A stretch of DNA of 64,000 bases. Source: Dactylis glomerata (taxonomy: Eukaryota > Streptophyta > Magnoliopsida > Poales > Poaceae). Below are positions 33,115 to 43,345 of this stretch, one piece after another. The notes beneath the pieces were generated by a model. That model was not told the origin of the DNA and made no database searches. It saw only the letters and a list, made by a program, of their open reading frames with translations. Positions within the stretch are counted from its first letter, which is position 1. Every line of letters starts with the position of its first letter. A program made the translations under genes and the position numbers. Where the stretch lies: assembly GCA_007115705.1 (NCBI GenBank), contig QXEO01002102.1, positions 1,444,509 through 1,508,508 of the forward strand. The letters run 5' to 3'.

Positions 33115-34755
33115 TGATGGCGTGTAAGTACAGCCCGTTGGGAACCCCAAGAGGAAGGTATGATGAGCACAGTAGCAAGTCTTCCCTCAGTTGTGAAACC
33201 AAGGTTGAATCGAACCAGTAGGAGAAAGCCAAACTTCAGAAGGTGATGCTTGCTAGCTTCACGACACTCCGGACAAGGGCGCCAGATAAACTACTTGTCA
33301 CTGCGTACCTTTTCACCAGCAGCAACGTGAAACTTGCACACAACACAACCAAGAACTTTGCTCCCAACTTACGATGAGGTTGTCAATCTCACCGGTTTGC
33401 TGTAAACAAAGGATTGAGCGTATCGAGTGGTAGAAGGATTATAGTAATGCAAGTAAAGTAAACAGAGCGGGTAATAGTAAAACGGTAAAACGATGTAAAG
33501 GAAATTGGACCAGGGTCCATAGTTCACTAGTGGCGTCTCTCCATAAGATAAATAATAACATGCTAGGTAAACAAATTACAGTTGGGCAATTGATAGAGTA
33601 ATGATAACATACATATGTCACGAGGATCACTATGAGGTTCACTCTAGGCATTATGACAAAATAAATAGACCGTAATCCAACTGCATCTATGACTAATAAT
33701 CCACTAGCGGGGAGTCGTCCGAGTACCCCTTGAGTATTAAGTTGCGAACAACAGATAATTGCATTAAGCAAAGTGCGTAATGTAAACAAATCAAATGTCC
33801 TTGGACACAAGAATGTTGTTTTCCCCCTAGTGGCAACATCACATCTACAACCTTAGAGGTTTCTGTCACTCCCCCAGATTAAATAGAGGCATGAACCCAA
33901 CTATCGAGCATAAATATTCCCTCTTGGAGTCACTAGCATCTACTCGGCCAAGATAGGTACTAGCAACCAAAACCATGCAAGATCGTAAACAACATAGAGA
34001 TAACATAAGATATATAATTCAGCACATCAACTTAACATAGTACCAATACTCATCGGATCCCAACAAACACAACATGTATGATTACATAAAGATGATCTTG
34101 ATCATGTAGGGCAGCTCACAAGATCCAAACATGAAGCACATGGTGGAGAAGACAACCATCTAGCTACTGGTATGGACCCGTAATCCAAGGTAGACTACTC
34201 ACACATCACTCTGGAGGCGACCATGGTAGTGTAGAAGGCCTCCGGCAGGGATTCCCCTCTCCGACAGGGTGCCGGGAAGAGCTCCTGGATCCTCCCGATC
34301 TCGTTTTGACGACGGCGGCGGCTTGCAGTATGTTTCGAGGAAAAGCGATCCGTCCCTCAGGTTTTTCCCGTTGAGGGGACTTTATAGGCGAAGGGGCAGC
34401 GTCAGAGGTGGGACCAGGCGGTCTCACCATAGGTGGGCGCGGCCAGGGGCTGGGTCGCGCCCCCTGGTGGTGAGCCTAGCTCCTGGCCCCCCTCCGTCTC
34501 ATCTTCGGTCTTCGGAAAGCTTCGGTAAAAATAGGAGGTTCGGCTTTTGTTTCGTCCAATTCTGAGAATATTTCCCGTGTAACTTTTCTGAAACACAAAA
34601 AACTGCAGAAAACGGGGAACTGGCACTGTGGCATCTTGTTAATAGGTTAGTTCCGGAAAATGCATAAAAACGCCACAAAGTGTAACAAAACACAAAGAAA
34701 TGGTGTAAGAACAAGCATGGAGCATAAAAATTATAGATACGTTTGAGACATATCA
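33115..34755 (-). repeat. 5' LTR of element G
   Basis: On the minus strand it starts TGATATGTCTC at 34755 (one change from TGATACG) and ends GCCATCA at 33115. A TATA-like CCTATAAAGTCCCC is near 34380. It pairs with 26357-27993. Confidence 0.85.
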
Positions 34756-34760
34756 GTGAT

Positions 34761-35531
34761 GCAGGGATCCTTGATGATTTCCTACTCCTTGTTGACAGGG
34801 TTGGATTGACTACATACATGCTTGATGAGAGTAATCAATATGCTATGCTCACAAATATTTTTGTTGAGAGTTTTAAATTTACTAACTCGCCTTTCAAGCC
34901 ATCTATTGCATTTAAAATTTATGATAAGTCTATCACCATGTCTTTGGAGAAATTTTGCTGTATCTTAGGTATTCCCATGTTTGGGACAGCGAAGAGGATT
35001 CAGAACCAACCTGCTGATTTGCTAGAGCTCTACCGAGGGGTGACCAATGATGATGACCGCACAGCTCAACGTGGCAAGATAAGAAACATTCAACTCCCAG
35101 CTATTAGATACTTTGCTTACTATCTTGCAACTAGTATTCTTGGTAGGGGGAACACTAGCAATATTTCTAACTATCATTTAGCTTTTCTAGCTACTGTGCT
35201 CAATATTAGCAAAAAGTATAACCTCGGTGCTCTTATTGCTTGTCGCCTAGCTACTAGGGGACCTATTTTTGGAGGCATTATTGCTGCGCGCATTGTTGAT
35301 GCTTTGGGCCTTTCTATTGCTCCTTATGATACTTTGTTGGCCCCACAGAGACTTGACCTTGCTGCCATGAAGCTCCATCAATTTGTTACTGCTAACTCAT
35401 GTGCAGGGAAATTAGTTTATAGAATGTTATTCACTGATGGAGATGAAAGGGAAGTTCCCTTGCCGCAGCCCAGTTTGGTCAGTATTTACAGGAGACCATG
35501 GTCGCGCTCGAAGGAGGAGTTGGACGAGTAG
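34761..35531 (+). pseudogene. Env-like ORF of element F, C-terminal piece
   Basis: This continues the frame of the piece at 26170-26356 after the insertion of G. It is open for about 256 codons to the TAG at 35529-35531. Recognisable blocks are DDFLLLVDRVGLTTYM, FKIYDKSITMSLEKF, AIRYFAYYLATSILG, FGGIIAARIVDALG and KLVYRMLFTDGDE. They match the ORF found between pol and the 3' LTR of grass Athila elements. The sequence suggests a soluble globular protein; I see no clear signal peptide or strong transmembrane segment, so calling it an envelope protein rests on position alone. Taken alone this part is intact. Confidence 0.65.
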
Positions 35532-36653
35532 CTTAGGTTGCTTGGCTTCCACATACAACAGGGCATCATGGACCAGGAGGAAGAGGAGGCGCCAGCCGAC
35601 CACTACACCATGTACCATATCGGGACGCCCTCGAGTTCGTATTAGGACGAAGGTTCTTCTTCGTCATATTTTGGAGATGCCACCTCATGGCCGAGTTGGG
35701 ATTGATCTCCACTTAGGCCAAAAGCCTAAGCTTGGGGGGAGGTACGCCGACGATTCACTCATCTATACATCATATTTTGTCGGTACTTTGTATATCCATG
35801 TTTCGCCTTCTTTCTTTTCTTTGTTGTTGTTCTTATTTCTACTTTCCAAAACACAAAAAGACCAAAAATATTTCCGTTGTTTCTCTTTGTTTGCCTCTTT
35901 AGTTTTCTAGTCTTGGTTTGCTTTGTTTTCTATTTTCGGTTTGGTATTCGAAAAATCCAAAAAGATTTTGCTTTGTTTGCTGTTTCCTTCTGTTATTGTT
36001 TCAAAATTTGAAAACCCAAAAATATTTGTTGTTCTTTTCCGGTTTTGTAAAATTTGTTGCAGAGTTCAGTCTCTCGTGACTCCATTGGAGCTTGGTTATT
36101 ACTTCATATTATTCAAGCCACACAAGTGAAAGGCAATAATGACGACATATGACAATTCGAGATGTGGTGAGAGGCTGGTATGAACTCTGTTTGTTTTCAT
36201 TTTTATACATATACTCATCTATATGGACGTGCTTTGTTTGTTCATGTAAGGTATATGTTATTTAATGGATGCTTAGTAGTTCTTGCTCTCATATGATTAG
36301 TTCCAATTTACTAATAGTTTGTAGCATGTCATGTAGATGCTTGCTTGCATTGTTTTATTCATAAAACGGTATGACTTTGTGGTATCCTCCTCTGATAAGT
36401 TTCATTTGAATCGACTTGGCACATGCTCAAGCATGCATATGACTGAACAAAAAGTCAATTAAGCCTCGATGATTTACTTTGCTTCAGAGCTCTTGTATCG
36501 TTTTTATGCCTATATTAATTTTTTTTATCGCAAGCATGATTATGATAGTTACTGCTCTCTCGATTGTCGCTTCCCAGTCTTTTGCTAGCCTTCACTTGTA
36601 CTGAGAGGGAATACTTCTTGTGCATCCAACTCCTGAAAACCAAGTAATCCCAA
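35532..36653 (+). other. 3' untranslated region of element F, first part
   Basis: No gene is visible. At 35727-35741 it contains TAAGCTTGGGGGGAG, identical to the terminal polypurine tract at 61062-61076 and about 1.95 kb upstream of the LTR once D is removed. T-rich DNA with broken repeats of TTGTTTTC type follows. Element D is inserted after 36653. Confidence 0.6.
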
Positions 36654-37215
36654 TGACGAGGTTCGACCCCGGCAATGCCCATGTTTAAGGGCTTTCGATC
36701 TATGGAGCGCATTGGGGATCCGGCGAACTCGACGGCGATCAGACGAAAACAGGAGAACACGAGGTTTTACCCAGGTTTGGCCCCCTTGGTAGGGTAATGA
36801 CCTACGTCTTGCTTGTCTGACTTTTTATTGATGGGGTGGCTTTGATGGAAGTGTTACAATGGTGGGTAGATTGGATCTAGCTGGGACAGAGAGCTCTAAT
36901 TACCGAGCGCTCCGGTGTGAGGTGGTGGTAAAGCGTCTCTCCTTTCGGGACCTCCCTCCCAGCCTTTTATATGCAAAGGCTGGGTCTCAGGATTGTCCCT
37001 CAAGAAAAGTACAGATCAGATCGGTTTTGAATAAACCCTAACCGAAGACTAATACAAGTTGGACTCCTCGAATCCTTGCTTGCACGCCAAGTTTAGTTCC
37101 TGGACCGCGTCCAACCGCTGCCCTTATGGGCCTTGCAGCTCCTTCGACAGTAACCTCCCCTGGGCCGAAAACCAGGTAGGCGAATATCGAGGGCCTATTT
37201 GTCATTCCTTCGTCA
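36654..37215 (-). repeat. 3' LTR of element D
   Basis: Plus-strand ends are TGACGAGG and CCTTCGTCA. On the minus strand the TATA box reads GCATATAAAAGGCTGGG (near 36966). It pairs with 59473-60035, differing by about 15 substitutions, mostly transitions, and one single-base indel. Confidence 0.9.
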
Positions 37216-38806
37216 GTAGCCCCCGAGTGCCTGGGATAGTCAAAGACTATGGCAGGGACTCTAACTAGAGTCTCCTTTTAAGCGCACGAGATCATATTCG
37301 TCCCTCCTGAAAAGGCACAACAACATAACGAATACACAAATGATGCATCTGACTGATGCGGCCGATTCGAGTAGTACTCATGCTGAGCCTCAAAAAATGT
37401 TTAGCTTGGTTTGTAGGGGGATACGCATAACCGGCCTGAGACTCACATCGGGTCTCAGTTAATTGCATAGCCGCAAAGACATTCGGTTAGCTTACTTAGA
37501 TTCGAGTCCCCCGACTCGAACCCGTGTGGGCTGGCGCTACCTCGACCCGAGCCGCGTTGGACTCACCGGGTCGACGCCCAGTTCAATGAGAGGCACCCGA
37601 TGCGTCCATCGGTGCAGACTTCATACCGAAAGTATGGAAAGTTACTCGGCAGAGCGTGCTTGATACGAATACCGGGCCATCTGGTGTTGCAAACCGTAGA
37701 CTTACCTTCGTATTTGACATACGACATCCGAACTGGTATATTGCCACCAAGATTCGGGCATTTTGAGTGGAGAGCATTGATAGCCCGAAGTAAAGATTTG
37801 AAGGACAGCGGCCTGCATCCGAATAAAGTGAAAGCGCGGATGGCCGAAAGATGCAATTCGAGGGGTCGAAAACCCAAACCTGAGTAATGTTGAGGCACTG
37901 CTGGCCTAAAGAGAGAGATTCGAGGGACCGGAGCCCACGCTCGAATAATACGGAAGCGCTACTGGCCCGAAGAGAGAGATTCGAGGGACCGGAGCCCGCA
38001 CTCGAATAATACGGAGGCGCTACTGGCCCGAAGAGAGAGATTCGAGGGACCGGAGCCCGCTCTCGAATAATACGGAGGCGCTGCTGGCCCGTAATAACAA
38101 TCCACGGTGCGAACACCCATGTAGATAATATCGAAGCAGTATCGATTAAGAACCAGAAACCTTTCTCGGATGAGAAGGCACTCCTTGCTTGAAAAGTTCG
38201 GACAAAACACCAAATGAAGAACGAATTCGCCCAGAAGGATATTACGTGCCCTCGGGCAATAAAGAGAACACAGAGATTTCGAAGAAAACTCAATACCGCA
38301 AGGGTCCTGATCGCAAAAGCACATACCTTCAAAATATGAGAACCCTTATCGACCTTGCCTTTTGGGTCGAAAAAGATCAGCTTTTCCAGGAAACAACGTC
38401 AGTGCTGACGCCAGATTCCCTCGAGTTGTCACGCCACCTTCTGCTGGGATAGCCTGATTTTGATAAGACTAGACACACGGTGGGCCCAACGGCTGCACGT
38501 ACCGGCTGTTGACCGCGTTTGACCGCATGTCCCACGCGTGGGTGAAAAAGGGTTTGCCGCGCTTCCTCAATCACCGTGCGTAGTGGAGATCATAACTCCC
38601 ATGGTGCTGACACGTGGACGAGTGGATTTATGCCACCGCTTCCGCTTCGCATCGTACGGCTGAGATTTCTCTGAGTAAAAATAAGTAGCTGGAGTGGAGC
38701 AACAATTTACCCCACTTGCGCTGCCGTCTTCTTCCTCCTCACACCGTACACCTGCGACGCATCTCTCTCCACCACCATTCTTGCGCAGCTTCGATCAAGC
38801 GCCGCC
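37216..38806 (-). other. Spacer of element D with polypurine tract and 61-bp repeats
   Basis: Directly beside the LTR the minus strand reads CACTCGGGGGCTAC, the polypurine tract (37216-37229). Further in are three 61-bp tandem copies (37909-37969, 37970-38030, 38031-38091), preceded by weaker copies back to about 37780. Long frames over the repeats are by-products. The right end should contain the promoter of the antisense gene; only a weak TAAAAATAAG at about 38677 is seen. Confidence 0.65.
37909..38091. repeat. 61-bp tandem repeat, three copies
   Basis: The units begin AAGAGAGAGATTCGAGGGAC and differ at only a few positions. Degenerate copies extend leftward. Confidence 0.8.
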
Positions 38807-41548
38807 ATAGTTAAGAGAGGCTCCACCGGCGCCGGTGCGACCGCCGGCACCGCCGCCAAGAAAGCCAAGACCGCTGAGGGTGAGACCTCCGCCGTCGGCA
38901 ACTGGGTCCAGAGCAAGATCAGCGACAAGGAGCTGGACACTGCTGAGAAGAATGGCCTTCTGCGACATGATCCGGCGGAAGCTCTGGCCGCCGGGCCGGA
39001 GATTATTCCTCGGCCGCCCCCTGGCTTCTGGGTAATGTTTATTGCCTTCATCCTTCGGGGATTATCATTTCCCCCTCATCCTTTCCTCCGTGGCCTTCTT
39101 TATGTCTATGGGATTCAACTTCATGACTTGAACCCCAACACAATTCTCCATCTCGCGTGTTTCATCACGCTCTGCGAGTGTTTCCTGGGGATCGAACCCC
39201 ACTGGGCGCTCTGGCGCCGAATCTTCATCATCCAGTGCCCTCTGCAATTCCAGACTGGCGGCTTTAGCTGTCAAGTGCGTCCAGACGTCCCCTACTTCAA
39301 CCTCCAAACTCCGGAGAACAAGCCCGGATGGAGGACGAAGTGGTTCTACGCCAAGGACAAGTCTCCCGCTGGCGAGAATTTTGGGCTCGAAGAATTTCAA
39401 GCCATCACCGATCTTTGACCTCGGGCGTCGTGGAAACACGAGCTGTCTGATGAAGAATTGCGGATTACCGAGCCTCTCATGAAGAAGATCCAAGAGCTTC
39501 GGTCCACGCCCAAGAAGGAGCTGTCTGGCATTCAGCTTATTCGCACCTTCATCGAATGCCGGGTTCAGCCGCTCGCCGCTCGAGCCCACTGCATGTGGGA
39601 GTATACCGATCGCCGTGATCCGACAAGGATGACTTCCGACGAGCTGAAGGAGGTCGAAATTGACGATGGTGTTCGCGCTGTTACCAAGATAAAGAAGAAA
39701 GCGGTCGTGCCGAAGAATTTCGGAGCCGTGGCTTTTAGCAAGTCCTTCCCCCGCACCGAGGTATGGTCTTTACCCTAACTGAATGTCCTGAATTCGCTGC
39801 ATCCAGGGTCGAAAAAGTGACACCCATGTTCTTTTTTCAGATTTTCGACATAGCTCGGTGTTTCCCGCCCCAGCCCAAAGAAGGGGAATGCCCTGGGCGC
39901 GAGTTCACCGAAGCTCTAGAAGATTTGGCCTCTGTCGCCCCCTCATCGTCACGGGCGTCGACGAAGAAGAAGCAGGCCGCAAGTGCTGATGTTGTTGAGG
40001 ATTTGGAAGACGCTGCCGATGCCAGCTTGTCTTCCGGCGATAACGATGATGCCGCAATTTTCGCCAAGCCTCTGGACAGTCGACCTCCTCCTCGAACGGA
40101 GAAGAGAACTCTGCCCAACTTTGGTCGCAATGCTTCATGAGTCCTTACCGCCGAGCTTTTCTTTTTTCGCAAATAAACTCGCTTTCCATTTGACTTTGTT
40201 GCGTGCTTTAGATCTTCGACTGAGGAGGCTTCTGTGAGCCAGGGTGAGCGTGATCGATTCCAGCTTCGACCCCGCGACTCCACCCTCGAGGAAACCGCTG
40301 ACTCGCAAGAGAAGGGCGCTAGAGATGCTGCAGTGAAAGCATCTCCTCCGAAGAAAAAGGCGGCCGAGCCCGACTTCATTCTGGTGTCTTCTTCTGGCGA
40401 ACCATCTGGCTCCAAACATCATGTAAGCCTAGTAATTCCTTGTCGCCCGTATTTACCCATTAGTAGCCCCCGAGGGTGAGTTGAAGTGTTTACACTTGGG
40501 CTTGCCCTCTAAAACGGAACTCCCATTCTTACTTCTTTTATCTATCTGCTAGCCTGTTGTTCGGGACCTTTCAGAGATCTGCAAGAAGTACCTTGCCATG
40601 GAAGAAGAGAACCAGCAGCTGGCTGTCCAGCTAGAGGATATGCACCATAAGTTATTGCTCCTGCATTTAGCAGTATCATTTCTACAAGTTTTTCCACTTG
40701 ATTACACCGTTGCTCTCGGATGACCAGGGATTGCTGCCCAAGCCGCCGCCGACAAGACCTTGCTGAAGACTCAAATAGACGACCTTTCGGCTGAGAACTC
40801 ATCGCTGAAGCTGAAAACTGAGAGTTTGGCCGATGAGGTATCGAAACTGAAGGTCGAATCGTCGGCGGCTCAACAGCTCGCCAACAAGCAATGCACGGAC
40901 ACTGAGTCGAAGGAAAAGGGATTGCAACAGTGTCTGCTGGCTGCCCTCGATTCCTTGCGTGGTGAGTATCATCCTCTGCCTGACACGATTTTTAGTCTTG
41001 GTGCCTCCTTTTTCTAACTGGGTGTTCCTTTCCTTGGCAAAGATGCTGCCGAACTTGAAGCCGCGGCGATGAGGGATCCCGTTGGGATCGAAACTAGCAT
41101 CGGCAACGCCGAACGCCTTTGCCAGGAAGTACGTGACCTTCTGGTGAAGATGCGGTCGACGCTCGAGCGTGTCCGTGACCTCTCCGTTCCAGAGTCGACG
41201 AGTAGCACCATATCCGGCATCCTTGAAGCCTTAGCGGTGAAGGAAGACGGCGAAGACCCCTTAGTTGCTGCGGTTCGCCGACAGGTAACTACCGACTCTG
41301 AGTCCGTGTTTTCTATGCTGATGATGCACGGGGTGGAGTTTGATGCCGACGAGGTCACGGGCACCTACCCGAAGGACAAGGACGGGCGTGACATTGCCCC
41401 CAAAGCTTTCCTTGAGCGCGCCCGAGACTTGTCCACCCGGATGGCGAGCTTCTTGGGTGATAGGAACGCTAGGAGGGCCACCGCGAAGGCCCGAAAGCGC
41501 AACACGGCGACTGCCCCTTCTAGCAATGCTGCTGGTAGCTCGAACTAG
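38807..41548 (+). pseudogene. Antisense gene a of element D: Transposase_28-like with coiled coil
   Basis: The gene runs opposite to gag-pol. Exon 1 (38807-39760) carries the Transposase_28 region (PF04195, known from Tat-lineage elements): FILRGLSFPPHPFLRGLLY, LNPNTILHLACFITLCE, WRTKWFYAKDK. Exon 2 (39841-40136) and exon 3 (40212-40422) are low-complexity with basic KKKQ and PPKKKA clusters. Later exons (about 40553, 40731-40962, 41042-41548) form a coiled coil ending KARKRNTATAPSS. Damage: the expected ATG in GCCGCCATAG reads ATA, a TGA sits in frame at 39416-39418 (Arg CGA expected), and the donor after exon 2 reads ATGAGT instead of GTGAGT. Exon 3 is 211 nt, the same as in element E. Confidence 0.75.
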
Positions 41549-41700
41549 GGTAGTCGATGAGCTTCTTATGTTTGTAACAGCTGGTACTCTTTCCTATGGC
41601 TTTTGAGATGTACTTATGAATATTGCCCTCTGCTGGGGTGGAGTTGGCTCGTGCCTCAATCTTCCGGATCAATCTATGTTCAACTCTGCCGAATTTGTGA

Positions 41701-42577
41701 ATGTCTTTGTATGACCGGGTGCCCTATTTGAAGGGTCCATCTACGGGATCTGATATCTGGCCGGTGTCGTACGAAACGGCCGGCAGTTCTTGTGCTGCCA
41801 TCGAAAAACGGCCACCGTCCGCAGGTGAGCTATCGCTGATTCGGGCCTTGCGTGATCAGCTGAAATCCGCCCAGTACGAGCTAAAATGAGTCACCGCGAA
41901 AGTCGATGTTGCTTTGTCTAAGGCTTCACTGGCTGGCGATGCTGAGAAATTCATTCTTAGCGAGACCGAAAATCTGGGGAATGCCATGGAATGTAAATCT
42001 TCTTCTTGTAGATAGGGTAGTTCCTTAGATACCATGCTCTAATTCTTCGAATTGACCCTCTGCAGATGCCTGCCTTGACCGAGAGTCTGAAAATCGCCGT
42101 GTAGACACGTACCTCCGAGCTGCTTAGTCATATGCCAATTCGACAGCTGACAATTTCTGGGCCGATCGCTCGAAGGCTAAGAAACTAGCTGTGCTTCAGG
42201 ATCGAGTCAGCCAAGCTTCCTCCCTAGCCGAATCAAGCCGTGCTGCCCTTGCGCTTGTTCACCAGGTCATGTTTCCTCTGAATAATCAGCCTGAGGGTCT
42301 GTCCGATTTGCTGAACCACTTCGAGAATGGAGAAGCCATCTACGGGTTTGTGCGCGAGCATCTTCGGTGTGGTGCGCTCGTGGCCCTTTCCTTCGTTCGC
42401 GTCCATTATCCGGAGGTCGATATGGAGCTCTTGAAAAGGTTGCCACCGACACCTAGTGGTCGCATTGATATGGTTGCGCATTACTCCACCTGCAAGAAGA
42501 CCGCAGATCACATTGCATGGCAAATCATCATCAAAAGCGATCAGCAGAGGACTGGCGGCAATCCTGTGTTGGCTTGA
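41701..42577 (+). pseudogene. Antisense gene b of element D: helical protein
   Basis: Downstream of gene a, on the same strand, two exons meet at a donor-like AATGTAAATC (about 41992) and an acceptor CTCTGCAG (42058-42065). The reading is closed by a TGA after QYELK (about 41887) and a TAG after YLRAA (about 42127). The last part is open: LVHQVMFPLNNQPEGL, FVREHLRCGALVALSFVR. It aligns with gene b of element E (LVTMHSVMLPRNPLPATF, LNLVAGANFALGWIRKWHP), so the pair is conserved between two families. I know no function. The start is uncertain. Confidence 0.55.
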
Positions 42578-42688
42578 CTTGTGTAATACTTCTGAAACGC
42601 TTGATTGTGTTTCTGCAAATCTCCCTTCAGGCGACTTTTCCTTGTTTTGGCTTGCGTTCTTGTGTCATATTCATATCGTAGAAAAAGG

Positions 42689-43192
42689 CAGAGCCCCTGA
42701 GCATAGGTGGAGGGGGTAGCCCCCGAGCATAGGTCGAAGGGCGAAGTCCCCGAGCGTAGGTTAAAGGGCGAAGCCCCCGAGCGCAGGTTGGAGGGCGAAG
42801 CCCCCGAGCATAGGTCAAAAGGCAAAGCCCCCGAGCGCAGGTCGGAGGGCGAAACTCCCAAGCGCAGGTCGGAGGGCGAAGCCCTCGAGCACAGGTTGGA
42901 GGGCGAAGCCCCCGAGCGTAGGACAAAGGGCGAAGCCCCCGAGCGCAGGTCAGAGGGCGAAGCCCCTGAGCGCAGGTTGGAGGACGAAGCCCCCGAGCGT
43001 AGGTCAAAAGGCGAAGCCCCCGAGCGCAGGTCAGAGGGCGAAGGCCTCGAGCACAGGTCGGAGGGCGAAGCCCCGAGCGTAGGTTGGAGGGCGAAGCCCC
43101 CGAGCGTAGGTCAAAAGGCGAAGCCCCTGAGCGCAGGTCGGAGGGCAAAACCCCTGAGCGCAGGTCGGAGGGCGAAGCCCCCGAGCGTTTGA
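42689..43192. repeat. 27-bp minisatellite, 18 copies
   Basis: Eighteen head-to-tail units of the form GAGCGCAGGTYGGAGGGCGAAGCCCCC lie between integrase and gene b of element D. Because 27 is a multiple of three, all frames stay open, giving spurious repeat proteins such as EGEAPERRS on the plus strand. On the coding (minus) strand each unit presents CTCGGGGGCT, the core of the D polypurine tract. Confidence 0.9.
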
Positions 43193-43345
43193 GCGATTTT
43201 TTAAGGCGAAGCCCCCAATTGTGGGTTAAACAATGATGTGAGGAGATAAACTTTATGGCTTGGCACCGAGGGCGCAATGGTTGAGCGTGGTCTGCTGCCG
43301 ACGCTTAATTACATAGAGATGGGGGGGAGCGGAAGGTTGCTGATT

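Larger units (their letters stand above)
26357..34755 (-). mobile_element. Element G: non-autonomous Athila-type element (gag-pro only)
   Basis: This complete 8.4-kb element runs on the minus strand: 5' LTR 33115-34755, primer site 33087-33104, gag-pro 32929-30866, about 2.9 kb of noncoding DNA, polypurine tract, 3' LTR 26357-27993. Flanks are GTAAT (26352-26356) and GTGAT (34756-34760), a five-base duplication with one transition. No RT, RNase H or integrase motif is present, so it would need enzymes from a partner. The layout resembles the Sabrina/WHAM/Fatima group of Triticeae; I do not assign a family. Confidence 0.8.

Noticed and set aside
37583..38332. 249-codon minus-strand frame with repeated LRASSASVLFE-type motifs
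   Set aside because: It is a by-product of the 61-bp tandem repeat and has no homology to known element proteins.
39035..40136. An autonomous DNA transposon, because of the name Transposase_28
   Set aside because: No terminal inverted repeats or own target duplication surround it. The same gene sits in the same slot of two LTR elements.
40137..40142. A U12-type AT-AC intron after exon 2 of gene a in D
   Set aside because: ATGAGT does not match the U12 donor ATATCC, and the acceptor is a normal TTTAG. A G-to-A change of GTGAGT is simpler.
42689..43192. Possible CRISPR array
   Set aside because: The units are contiguous, without unique spacers, in a plant retrotransposon. It is a minisatellite.
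42627..43277. Repetitive frames of 9-residue units on both strands (EGEAPERRS and Leu/Arg/Pro/Cys-rich types)
   Set aside because: The 27-bp minisatellite is a multiple of three, so all frames stay open. There is no start context or flanking gene signal.
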